Part shown: piece by piece, positions 14,634 through 22,354 of the stretch
Numbering within the stretch: position 1 is the stretch's first letter
Layout: every line of letters begins with the position of its first letter
Assembly: GCA_021742025.1 (NCBI GenBank)
Contig: JAIOWT010000008.1
Location: 1-22,651, forward strand
Source of the DNA: Candidatus Nanopelagicales bacterium
GTDB taxonomy: Bacteria; Actinomycetota; Actinomycetes; S36-B12; UBA5976
DNA length: 22,651 nucleotides
Reading direction: 5' to 3'
Position numbers and translations under genes: made by a program
Notes under the pieces: model-generated
Told to the model about the DNA's origin: nothing
The model's database searches: none
The model's input: only the letters and a program-made list of their open reading frames with translations

Positions 14634-16640
14634 GTGAGCCGACAACGTGAGTCCCAATACTCACCTAGCAATTGGTTATCTCGGTCGGGCAAATCTCTTA
14701 ACTCTTTGAGGTTTATTGCGATCGGATTTCTATCGCTGGCGCTATTGTCACTACAGCTGACAACTTCACGAGCCGCAGACGCTAACTCAGTTCAAATCAC
14801 TGACCTTAGAATTTCGGCACTTGCTGACTCTGGCGGCACTCTAAGCACAAATCATCTCGTGCGTTTGTCGGGAACTTTCACAAACAATTCGGAAGCGACC
14901 ATTGATTCCATCGAAATGAATCTGGTGTCAACGCCCGCAATTGAATCACGGACCGAACTAGGTGAACTCCTGGCAGATCCAATGAGTGCACGGACTTTAA
15001 TTGAAAGTGACAAATTCGCAGTTTTAAGAAACGTTGCTCCTGGCACAACTAGGACTTGGCAGATTGCATTTCGTGGCGAAGAAGTATTGGGCCTGAATGC
15101 GGCTGGGGTGTACGGGTTTGGAGTCAGACCTACTTTGGCTGAAGCAGATCAGGCTGCCGTTATTCCAACCCCATGGTTTTTTAATGCGGACATAAAACCA
15201 ACCAACGTTGCATTTGTTATTCCGTTAACCACATTGAATAACCACTTGGCAAACGGTGAGGTCAACAGCCCAAAGAATGATCTCAACGAAGCACAGCGAT
15301 TACTAAATTTGATTTCTAATCCGCCTGATTCAAGAATTTCCTGGCTACAAGATTCGGCTCTGCGTACTTGGGTAAGTCAGTTGGCAACGAACTCGGACTC
15401 CACAATTCCACTGGAGCTCACCGCTGCGATCGATAGCTTGGCGCCTACTGCAACATATTTGCCGTTTGGTCATACTGACTTGACTGCTTTGTCCATAGCC
15501 AATCAACAACGTGATCTCGTTGATGCGTTAGATCTAACGCGCTCAATTGCTTTGGGTCGTCCTATCTTTTATGCGCCAGTTAAAGGTGTGGCAGATCGCA
15601 AAACCGTAGCTTTGTTAAATGAGCAGGGCATCAAAACTATTGTCTCGAATGAATTCTTGCGTGGAAATTCGCGCGAGACGACCAGTGCTGCGACAAACTC
15701 TGCTTCCAATCCAGTGTTGGTACATGATCTTGCGGCTTCCCAATGTCTAGCTGGGGCTGACGAAAGTGATGCGGCATTTTTCAAGACAGTAACGTGTATT
15801 CGAAATGAGATCGCAATGATGACTGCAGAGTCACCTCAAAGCCCTCGTTCGATCATCGTGATGGCACCAACTAACTGGAAAATTTCAGCCGAAAGACTTG
15901 CCTCACTTGTTGCAGCATTAAGTGATCACAATTGGATGCAACTCGTCTCTTTAGATTTAGTAGCAGCAGCGGAGCCAACACAAAACTTCGTTTCATTAGT
16001 TTCCGATTACGAAAATCAGTTGACTCGACCGACAATTCGAATCGCTAACAAGTTGCGAAGCGAGGCAGAAATTTTGTCATCGCTATTTGTCGATAAAGAT
16101 TTAGCGGCGGGCTTTGACGCCTCGCGAATCTTAGGATTCTCTGATCTATGGGGATCTGAGGCTGATGCAGCTAACTACTTATCCAAAAATCTTGCAATGC
16201 TTGATTCATTTCTCGGCGCAGTGAGTATCCAAGCCTCATCGCGAATTACTACACCTGAGGAAAGCTCCGAGATCCCGATCACCATAGTTAACGAAAGTGA
16301 TCGCGAAGTCTCAGTAAGTATTGATCTCACGAGTACAGCCACTTCTCGATTCTCAGCTGTCCCTAGTGAGTTGATCCAGGTTGGTAGCGGTCAACGCATA
16401 ACGGTTCCAGTTGCTATTACTTTGCGTGGCGCTGGTGTCGTAGAAGTGCAGGCGCAGTTAATTGCTCCTAATGGTGAACGCTTTGGTGAAGTTGAAAATA
16501 TGCAAATCTCTTCAGCCGCTTACAGTCAGTTCGCCCGTACTCTGGTGTGGGGAGCCTTTGGACTCCTTGTTCTGCTGGCTCTAAGTAATTTCATAAAGCG
16601 GCAACGGGACCGGCGTTCTGTCAAGCATCCGACAACTTAG
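14634..16640 (+). CDS. DUF6049 family secreted/membrane-anchored protein
   Basis: The 668-residue protein has a basic N-terminus and a signal-anchor-like hydrophobic stretch (about 26-47, ending TSRAADA, a possible cleavage site). A large extracytoplasmic region follows, with a beta-rich domain near residues 50-165, a central alpha/beta region, and another beta-rich domain at about 540-630. A C-terminal membrane helix (about 637-657) and a basic tail end the protein. Its place between cca and murJ matches the DUF6049 family of actinobacteria (Rv3909 in M. tuberculosis). The function is unknown. Position at the head of the murJ and pseudokinase cluster suggests a role at the outer face of the wall-synthesis machinery, which is inference. 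Confidence 0.85.
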   Translation: MSRQRESQYSPSNWLSRSGKSLNSLRFIAIGFLSLALLSLQLTTSRAADANSVQITDLRISALADSGGTLSTNHLVRLSGTFTNNSEATIDSIEMNLVSTPAIESRTELGELLADPMSARTLIESDKFAVLRNVAPGTTRTWQIAFRGEEVLGLNAAGVYGFGVRPTLAEADQAAVIPTPWFFNADIKPTNVAFVIPLTTLNNHLANGEVNSPKNDLNEAQRLLNLISNPPDSRISWLQDSALRTWVSQLATNSDSTIPLELTAAIDSLAPTATYLPFGHTDLTALSIANQQRDLVDALDLTRSIALGRPIFYAPVKGVADRKTVALLNEQGIKTIVSNEFLRGNSRETTSAATNSASNPVLVHDLAASQCLAGADESDAAFFKTVTCIRNEIAMMTAESPQSPRSIIVMAPTNWKISAERLASLVAALSDHNWMQLVSLDLVAAAEPTQNFVSLVSDYENQLTRPTIRIANKLRSEAEILSSLFVDKDLAAGFDASRILGFSDLWGSEADAANYLSKNLAMLDSFLGAVSIQASSRITTPEESSEIPITIVNESDREVSVSIDLTSTATSRFSAVPSELIQVGSGQRITVPVAITLRGAGVVEVQAQLIAPNGERFGEVENMQISSAAYSQFARTLVWGAFGLLVLLALSNFIKRQRDRRSVKHPTT

Positions 16641-16667
16641 TTCACGAATAGGTGGTTAGAGAAGACA

Positions 16668-18284
16668 GTGTCATCATTCATCGGACAGACCTCAGGAATG
16701 GCGGCTGGCACTCTTGCCAGTCGAGTTACTGGAGTTTTTCGAGACATTGCTTTAGTCGCCGCAATTGGTACTGGAATTTTCTCCGACACTTACTCAGTTG
16801 CAAACAGCATTCCAAACATTATTTACATTCTGATAGCCGGTGGTGCAATTAATGCAGTTTTCATTCCTGCGCTTGTTAGACACATGGAAGATGATGCCGA
16901 TCAAGGAAAGCAATTTACAGATCAATTGTTAACCCTTGTTGGGATTATTCTGCTTGGAATCGTAATTATTACAGTATTGATTGCTGGATTGATTGTGCAC
17001 CTGTATGCAACCAAACTTTGGACACCTGAAGAATTTGATGTTGCCACCATGTTCGCGCGCTGGTGCTTACCTCAAATATTTTTTTACGGGCTGTACACGC
17101 TTGCGTCCCAAATTCTAAATTCACGTAATTCATTTTCGCTACCGATGTATGCGCCAATTATTAACAACATAATCGTGATTGCAACTGCAGCAGTATTTGT
17201 GTCATTAATGTCTTCGGTGCCTACAGCTGACTCGGTAACACTTGGACAAGTGAATTTACTCGGCTTTGGAACAACTCTGGGTGTTATGGCACAAGCCTTG
17301 ATTTTGATACCTGCACTAAAAAAATCTGGCTATAGCTTTAAGCCAAACTTTCAATTTCGAAATGTGGGAAATGGCAAAGTCGGAAACTTAGCAAAGTGGA
17401 CGATCGGATTTGTACTTGTCAATCAAATAACTTTTCTAATGGTTTCAAATTTGACGACCTTGGCAAACGTGTTGGTGTCTGGGGATCCAAATACTGTTGC
17501 AGTTGGATTTACTTCCTACCAAAAAGGCCAACTCATGATGATGTTGCCGCATTCAATAATTACGGTCTCAATCATTACCGCGCTATTGCCTCGCCTGAGT
17601 AGGCAAGCGCACGAAAAGGACCTTTCGGCATTTGGTGGAGAATTGTCAGCTTCCTTGAGGTTGGTAGCCGCCTTGATTATTCCGAGCGCGGTATTTTTGT
17701 TGGCTGCTGGCCCATGGATTGGCTCGTTGCTTTATGGGTACGGGGCATCATCTACCGCACAGGGCGCTGCGCTTGGTGGCGTTGCTTCCATGTTTGCTCT
17801 CGGGCTTCCGGCATTTTCGTTGTTTTATGTATTACTTAGAAGCTATTACGCACAGGAAAATACCAAGACCCCATTCATGATCAATCTGGGCTTTAATGGG
17901 TTGCACATAATCATTGGTTTCACACTCTTTTCCCTTATGCCGCAAGGGTTACAGGTTGCCGGATTGGCCCTGGGTTACTCAATTTCATATGTGATCACGT
18001 GCGGTCTGACGTGGCTTCGAGTTGGCAGGCGAGTACCGGAAATCCGAAACTCTGGCCATTTGCGTTTGATTGTCAGGGTCACCGCTGCCAGCATCTTCGC
18101 AGCGTTTGTGTCCTACGTCTTGGTTCGCTTCACGATTACTAATCAGTCTGAGCTTTCTGCGCTGCGCGTAGGACTTGCGATTGGGTTATTCACGATTTCG
18201 TTCTCGTTGATTTACCTCGGGCTGGCAAAAGTGTTACGCATCTCTGAAGTTGCTGCCGTACTGGCGTTAGTGCGCCGCAAATAG
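16668..18284 (+). CDS. murJ: Lipid II flippase MurJ
   Basis: The 538-residue protein is a polytopic membrane protein of the MOP superfamily with about 14 hydrophobic segments. The N-terminus carries the MurJ signature GTLASRVTGVFRD with R19, R25 and D26, residues tied to lipid II transport in characterised MurJ, followed by NSIPNIIYILIAGGAINAVF. It moves lipid II across the membrane for wall synthesis. It starts with GTG 27 bases after the DUF6049 stop, with only a weak AGAGAAG site. In mycobacteria MurJ is fused to a pseudokinase. Here the protein ends after the last helix (LVRRK) and the pseudokinase is a separate gene 17 bp on. Confidence 0.95.
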   Translation: MSSFIGQTSGMAAGTLASRVTGVFRDIALVAAIGTGIFSDTYSVANSIPNIIYILIAGGAINAVFIPALVRHMEDDADQGKQFTDQLLTLVGIILLGIVIITVLIAGLIVHLYATKLWTPEEFDVATMFARWCLPQIFFYGLYTLASQILNSRNSFSLPMYAPIINNIIVIATAAVFVSLMSSVPTADSVTLGQVNLLGFGTTLGVMAQALILIPALKKSGYSFKPNFQFRNVGNGKVGNLAKWTIGFVLVNQITFLMVSNLTTLANVLVSGDPNTVAVGFTSYQKGQLMMMLPHSIITVSIITALLPRLSRQAHEKDLSAFGGELSASLRLVAALIIPSAVFLLAAGPWIGSLLYGYGASSTAQGAALGGVASMFALGLPAFSLFYVLLRSYYAQENTKTPFMINLGFNGLHIIIGFTLFSLMPQGLQVAGLALGYSISYVITCGLTWLRVGRRVPEIRNSGHLRLIVRVTAASIFAAFVSYVLVRFTITNQSELSALRVGLAIGLFTISFSLIYLGLAKVLRISEVAAVLALVRRK

Positions 18285-18289
18285 ACAAC

Positions 18290-18295
18290 TAAACT
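18290..18295 (+). promoter_or_regulatory. Leaderless promoter -10 box of the pseudokinase gene
   Basis: TAAACT lies in the 17-bp gap after murJ and is followed by exactly six bases (GCAATT) and the ATG at 18302. TTAGTG 17 bp upstream could be the -35. It would allow the pseudokinase to be made separately from MurJ. Confidence 0.5.
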
Positions 18296-18301
18296 GCAAT
18301 T

Positions 18302-19756
18302 ATGAGTGGCGCTAATGACCGAATCTTTGATGGTCGATACGCGTTAGATGTTCAAGTAGCTAGTTCGTTAAGCTCACCAATTTGGCGAGCGATGGATCTA
18401 TCTTTAAAGCGTTGGGTCAATTTAATTCTGTTGCCAACCTCGGATCTTCGTAGCGTAAAGCTATTGCAAGAATGTCAACTTGCGGCCGTTAATGATCGCC
18501 GCGATGTGGTTTCAATTCTTGACGTTATTCCTGATGGAAAAATCTCGAGTGCTAATGACTCTGCTTCCCACGATCGTTACGTTGGCATAGTCACCGAGTG
18601 GCTAGACGGCGAAACTTTAGATCGCCTAATTGTTCGGCGCGGTGAAGTGTTACCGATAGAGCAAGCTCTAAGACAACTTGGAACCATTACTAACACTTTG
18701 ATGCATGCACATTCACTAAATGTTTTTCATCGTCGCCTTCGGCCACACAATGTAATCTTCTCGCCCGGACAAGAAGTTCGACTTGCTGGATTTGGCGTTG
18801 ATTCTGCGCTATTAGGTCCGGACTCCAATGATGGTGTGGCTCAGGATATAAAAGGTGTTGGCCAACTACTTTTCGTAATGATCACTGGAATGTGGCCACT
18901 CGGAAGTGTCGATTCACTTCCAGCGGCTTTGAGTGATGGTGGCGCTGGTTTAGTTTTACCGAGCCAAGTTCACGGTGGTGTTAGGCCTTACATTGATCAG
19001 ATGTATAAACGAACTCAAGATGGCACCTTCACTTCAATGCGTCAAGTACTTGATGCGCTGTCAGTTGGCGAAGTCGAGGAATCTGAAAGTTTGCAAAACC
19101 GAGTTTCACGGTTGACTGCAAGTTCAGTTACTTGGACGCCGCCGCAATCTGCTGGCTCGAGCAAAATCAGATCAACTTTGATTGCCGGATTGTCAGTGTT
19201 AGTTTTCGGTTGGTTTGGCTGGCAATTGCTAACAAGCAATTTCTATAGATCAGACTCCGACATCGCCGTATTGACCTCTCCGCTTCCAAGTATGGAAATT
19301 TCCCAAGCCACTGGAGAACTTGCAAAGATCGCAGCGGTTACCATTTACGATCCGTTGGGTGATGATGCGGAGAATTCCGAACAAGCCTTACTTGCAATAG
19401 ATGGTGACAAAGAATCGGCTTGGACCACTGTTAATTATCGGCAAGCAGATATGTCAGGTAAGGCCGGTGTTGGGCTGGTGCTAGATCTAGGTTCGGCACA
19501 AGATGTTTACGCTGTGGAGGTCGACTTCACCTCGATTGGTCACTCAGCTGAGATTTATGTTGCTAACTCAACCGAACCTGATTTTGTAACTACGCCAAAG
19601 TTTGGTGACGTTAATCCCGCTGAAAGTTCAAGTTCTGTCGCTGTTTCAAATCCAGTTTCCGGCAGATACGTGCTGATTTGGTTAACCCCTGATTTACCTA
19701 AGTCTGATACCAATGAATTCCAGGGTGGAGTATCTGAAGTCAGAGTGCGACTCTAG
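18302..19756 (+). CDS. Membrane-anchored protein pseudokinase with extracytoplasmic discoidin-like domain (MurJ partner)
   Basis: The 484-residue protein has a cytoplasmic kinase fold (about 8-255). One membrane helix (about 291-311) and an outer beta-rich domain resembling F5/8-type (discoidin-like) carbohydrate-binding modules follow (about 345-484; AIDGDKESAWTT, GLVLDLGSAQDVYAVEVDF). Catalysis looks lost: the VAIK lysine region reads VNLILLP, HRDLKPxN is HRRLRPHN (143-150), and DFG is GFG (163-165). The same domain order forms the C-terminal half of the mycobacterial MurJ fusion Rv3910, whose pseudokinase is phosphorylated by PknB and binds the FHA protein FhaA to control wall synthesis. 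A Ser/Thr-rich juxtamembrane stretch (270-280) could be a phosphorylation target. An active kinase is unlikely. Confidence 0.88.
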   Translation: MSGANDRIFDGRYALDVQVASSLSSPIWRAMDLSLKRWVNLILLPTSDLRSVKLLQECQLAAVNDRRDVVSILDVIPDGKISSANDSASHDRYVGIVTEWLDGETLDRLIVRRGEVLPIEQALRQLGTITNTLMHAHSLNVFHRRLRPHNVIFSPGQEVRLAGFGVDSALLGPDSNDGVAQDIKGVGQLLFVMITGMWPLGSVDSLPAALSDGGAGLVLPSQVHGGVRPYIDQMYKRTQDGTFTSMRQVLDALSVGEVEESESLQNRVSRLTASSVTWTPPQSAGSSKIRSTLIAGLSVLVFGWFGWQLLTSNFYRSDSDIAVLTSPLPSMEISQATGELAKIAAVTIYDPLGDDAENSEQALLAIDGDKESAWTTVNYRQADMSGKAGVGLVLDLGSAQDVYAVEVDFTSIGHSAEIYVANSTEPDFVTTPKFGDVNPAESSSSVAVSNPVSGRYVLIWLTPDLPKSDTNEFQGGVSEVRVRL

Positions 19757-19823
19757 TTTCTATCCAAAGGTGGCTCTGAAAGAACTCGGCTGGGTCTGGC
19801 CTGGTATCAATCAGTAAGTAAAC

Positions 19824-19837
19824 TTGAAGTACTTCAA
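19824..19837. promoter_or_regulatory. 14-bp perfect palindrome upstream of trxB
   Basis: TTGAAGTACTTCAA lies 15-28 bases before the trxB ATG. It begins on the last base of a possible -10 box TAAACT (19819-19824), so it would cover the transcription start. This is a good operator position; no regulator is known to me for this exact sequence. Confidence 0.45.
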
Positions 19838-19851
19838 TCTAAGGAAATTTC

Positions 19852-20793
19852 ATGTCTCAAGACATCAATGACGTCATCATTATCGGTTCTGGTCCGGCTG
19901 GGTACACCGCTGCGATTTATGCGGCTCGCGCGCAACTTAAGCCAATTGTTTTTGAAGGCGCGGTCACTGCGGGTGGCGCGCTAATGAATACAACTGAGGT
20001 TGAAAATTTCCCAGGTTTCCAGGACGGGATTATGGGTCCGGCACTTATGGAAAACATGCGCGCCCAAGCTGTGAGATTTGGCGCCAACTTGATTACTGAT
20101 GACGTGACTGCTGCCAACCTAACCGAAGACGTGAAGACTGTTGTTGATGGTGAAGGTCGCGAATACAAGGCACACTCAATAATTTTGGCAACTGGTTCTA
20201 GTTACCGCGAACTTGGAATTGATAATGAAAAGCGTCTTTCAGGTCACGGAGTTTCTTGGTGTGCAACATGTGATGGGTTCTTCTTCCGAGATCAGGACAT
20301 TGCAGTTGTGGGTGGTGGGGATTCCGCAGTTGAAGAAGCGACTTTCCTAACTCGGTTTGCAAAAAGCGTCACGATGATTCACCGTAGGGATGAGTTACGT
20401 GCCAGCAAAATCATGGCAGAGCGTGCGCACAACGACCCTAAAATTAAATTCGCGTGGAATAGTGAAGTCAGCGAATTGCACGGTGATGCAAAATTATCTG
20501 GCGTCACGATTCGCGACATCAACACAGGTGATACTCGCGAGCTTGCGGTAACTGGATTGTTTGTTGCCATTGGACATGACCCACGTTCTGAACTTCTCAA
20601 GGGACAAGTTGATCTTGACCCTCAGGGTTACGTGCTTACGGGTGCGGGAACAACAGCAACAAATCTTTCTGGTGTATTTGCCTGTGGAGACTTAGTTGAC
20701 CACACCTACCGTCAGGCCATCACTGCAGCCGGCACTGGTTGTAGCGCAGCACTTGATGCCGAGCGGTTTTTGTCCAATCTGCACAGCAAGTAA
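19852..20793 (+). CDS. trxB: Thioredoxin reductase
   Basis: At 313 residues it has the normal length for the low-molecular-weight thioredoxin reductase. The FAD site [15 protein letters not shown] (12-26), the redox pair C137-A-T-C140, the NADPH motif [22 protein letters not shown], and the FAD-binding [14 protein letters not shown] near the C-terminus are all intact. It passes electrons from NADPH to thioredoxin. The ATG follows AAGGA with a standard spacer. trxA is the next gene, so the pair forms the classic trxBA unit, as in mycobacteria and Streptomyces, where it lies between murJ and parB. Confidence 0.98.
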   Translation: MSQDINDVIIIGSGPAGYTAAIYAARAQLKPIVFEGAVTAGGALMNTTEVENFPGFQDGIMGPALMENMRAQAVRFGANLITDDVTAANLTEDVKTVVDGEGREYKAHSIILATGSSYRELGIDNEKRLSGHGVSWCATCDGFFFRDQDIAVVGGGDSAVEEATFLTRFAKSVTMIHRRDELRASKIMAERAHNDPKIKFAWNSEVSELHGDAKLSGVTIRDINTGDTRELAVTGLFVAIGHDPRSELLKGQVDLDPQGYVLTGAGTTATNLSGVFACGDLVDHTYRQAITAAGTGCSAALDAERFLSNLHSK

Positions 20794-20815
20794 TACCCAA
20801 CATATTCAATAAAAC

Positions 20816-20838
20816 AAGTGGTTAATCGCTAACCACTT
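20816..20838. promoter_or_regulatory. Inverted repeat between trxB and trxA
   Basis: Arms AAGTGGTTA and TAACCACTT (9 bp, perfect) flank ATCGC in the 78-bp gap. No T-run follows, so it is not a standard terminator. It overlaps the region just before a possible -10 box TATGCT (20838-20843), and could be an operator for a trxA promoter or an RNA hairpin setting the trxB:trxA ratio. Confidence 0.5.
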
Positions 20839-20871
20839 ATGCTTGAAGAACTAGCAACTATAGGAGTAAAA

Positions 20872-21195
20872 ATGGGCGCAACTGCAGCCGTAACAGATGC
20901 ATCGTTTGCTGACGATGTCTTGAAGAGTGATAAGCCAGTACTGGTTGATTTTTGGGCTGAATGGTGTGGCCCATGCAAAATGATTGGTCCAATCCTGGAA
21001 GAGATTGCTGCCGCCCATGGCGACAAGATAACAATCCTGAAATTAAACGTTGATGAGAATCCTGCAACTGCCGCTAACTACGGCGTGACTTCGATTCCAA
21101 CTATGAACGTTTATCAAAATGGTGAGATCGTTAAGCAGATTATTGGTGCTAAGCCAAAGGCCGCATTACTTTCAGATCTTGCTGAGTACATTTAA
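20872..21195 (+). CDS. trxA: Thioredoxin
   Basis: The start is placed at the ATG at 20872 (107 residues, MGATAAVTDASF), which has AGGAG five bases upstream. The ATG at 20839 would add 11 atypical residues and lies against the inverted repeat. The domain is a complete thioredoxin fold with DFWAEWCGPCK (C32 and C35), the cis-proline SIPT, and the usual C-terminal helix. It is the general cytoplasmic disulfide reductant, recharged by the TrxB encoded just upstream. The next gene starts seven bases after its stop. Confidence 0.98.
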   Translation: MGATAAVTDASFADDVLKSDKPVLVDFWAEWCGPCKMIGPILEEIAAAHGDKITILKLNVDENPATAANYGVTSIPTMNVYQNGEIVKQIIGAKPKAALLSDLAEYI

Positions 21196-21202
21196 GTAAC
21201 TA

Positions 21203-22288
21203 ATGACAGTAACGATCCTGCGACGCGGCGATCAAGGGCCGGCAGTAACAGAGGTTCGTGATCGGTTAGTTCGTCTTGGGCTCTTAAGTTCAAACGCCAG
21301 CGCAGCAGCAGATGTTTTCGACGACATCTTGCTAGCTGCGCTGCGTTATTTCCAGCAAACCCGTGGGTTAACCGTTGATGGCTTAGTCGGCCCGCAGACT
21401 TTTCGAAGGCTTGATGAAGCCCGCTGGAGAATCGGTGATCGAGTTCTAAGTTTTACTCCGGGTCACGTTATACATGGCGAAGATGTTGCGCAATTACAAC
21501 AGCGATTAATCGAGTTGGGTTTTGCCTTGGATCGCGTGGATGGAATATTCGCAAAGAGCACGGATTCTGCAGTGCGTGAATTCCAACGCAATGTCGGCTT
21601 AGATGTTGATGGAATCTGTGGCCCGGCATTCTTTCGGGCGTTTCAAAGATTGGCTCGAACTATTGCTGGTGGTAGCCAAGAACATTTGCGAGAACTTTCC
21701 ACTGTGGCAAATTTCAGCAAGACTCGCACGGTTGAAACTTGTTCGATTTTGCTTGACCCCAGTGATCTAGCTGAGCAATTAGTACACAGTGATTACACAC
21801 ATGCCGACATTTGTTGGGATATCGCCTCCCGACTCGAAGGGCGCTTGGGCGCGATGGGCACCTTGGTCCTGCTAACTCGACCGCAATCAGGTCGAGTTGA
21901 TGGCGAACGGACTAGAGCCACTCTTGCCAATGAAAGCAACGTTGATTTGATAATTGGCTTGGGCCTGGATCGCCATGACAACTCGCTGGCTCAAGGCGTT
22001 GCCTCTTATTACTTCGGTCACCAGTACTCCCGTTCGGCTACTGGCATGAGGTTGGCCGAAATTGTTCAGGAAGAGGTCAGCTCGCGAACTTTGCTGACAG
22101 ATTCCAGGTCGCATGCCAAAACTTGGGATTTACTTCGTCTGACTCGTATGCCCAGCATCAAAATCGAATTGGGTTACGCAACTAGTCCCCACGACAGCGC
22201 CTTGTTGTCACAGCCTGAAGTTAGAGACAATATTGCCGCCGGTCTGAGTTCAGCTATCACCCGAATTCTCGCGCCAAGAATCGGTTAG
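21203..22288 (+). CDS. cwlM: CwlM-like protein: two peptidoglycan-binding domains and a degenerate amidase_3 domain
   Basis: The 361-residue protein has two PG_binding_1 repeats (about 6-70 and 85-150; GLTVDGLVGPQTFRRLD, VDGIFAKSTDSAVREFQ) followed by an N-acetylmuramoyl-L-alanine amidase_3-type domain (about 178-356). No signal peptide is present. The zinc-binding histidines of active amidases are replaced: DPGHGG reads DPSDLA (185-190), and the SIHAN segment reads GLGLD (252-256). The glutamate of ELGY (E322) and THAKTWDLLR-type motif (SHAKTWDLLR) remain. Gene order trxB-trxA-this-parB equals that of M. tuberculosis cwlM, whose product is a cytoplasmic activator of MurA controlled by PknB. 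This protein ends soon after the domain, so a long C-terminal tail is lacking. A regulatory rather than hydrolytic role is likely. Confidence 0.87.
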   Translation: MTVTILRRGDQGPAVTEVRDRLVRLGLLSSNASAAADVFDDILLAALRYFQQTRGLTVDGLVGPQTFRRLDEARWRIGDRVLSFTPGHVIHGEDVAQLQQRLIELGFALDRVDGIFAKSTDSAVREFQRNVGLDVDGICGPAFFRAFQRLARTIAGGSQEHLRELSTVANFSKTRTVETCSILLDPSDLAEQLVHSDYTHADICWDIASRLEGRLGAMGTLVLLTRPQSGRVDGERTRATLANESNVDLIIGLGLDRHDNSLAQGVASYYFGHQYSRSATGMRLAEIVQEEVSSRTLLTDSRSHAKTWDLLRLTRMPSIKIELGYATSPHDSALLSQPEVRDNIAAGLSSAITRILAPRIG

Positions 22289-22296
22289 ATTGAAAT

Positions 22297-22317
22297 TGTG
22301 ACCTGTGTCACATTTTT
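22297..22317. promoter_or_regulatory. TGTGA-N6-TCACA site (Crp/GlxR-like), possibly doubling as a weak terminator
   Basis: TGTGACCTGTGTCACA (22297-22312) fits the Crp/GlxR dyad in both half-sites, although the central TA of the actinobacterial consensus is not kept. It also folds as a 6-bp stem followed by TTTTT (22313-22317) just after the cwlM-like stop, so it may simply be a short terminator. Both readings are possible. Confidence 0.45.
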
Positions 22318-22331
22318 GATTACTACACAGG

Positions 22332-22340
22332 TTGTGCACA
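22332..22340. promoter_or_regulatory. DnaA-box-like TTGTGCACA
   Basis: This is the same 9-mer as at 3917-3925. It lies in the convergent gap between the cwlM-like gene and parB, where no promoter is needed for either gene, so a protein-binding role is possible but unproven. Confidence 0.3.
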
Positions 22341-22354
22341 TGTGTGTAAGTGAA

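Noticed and set aside
14574..14657. N-terminal extension of the CCA enzyme to 14657
   Set aside because: It would overlap the divergent DUF6049 start and its promoter, and the extension does not resemble the family's N-terminus.
20839..20871. Upstream ATG for trxA
   Set aside because: The extra 11 residues are atypical, and the good AGGAG site serves the ATG at 20872.
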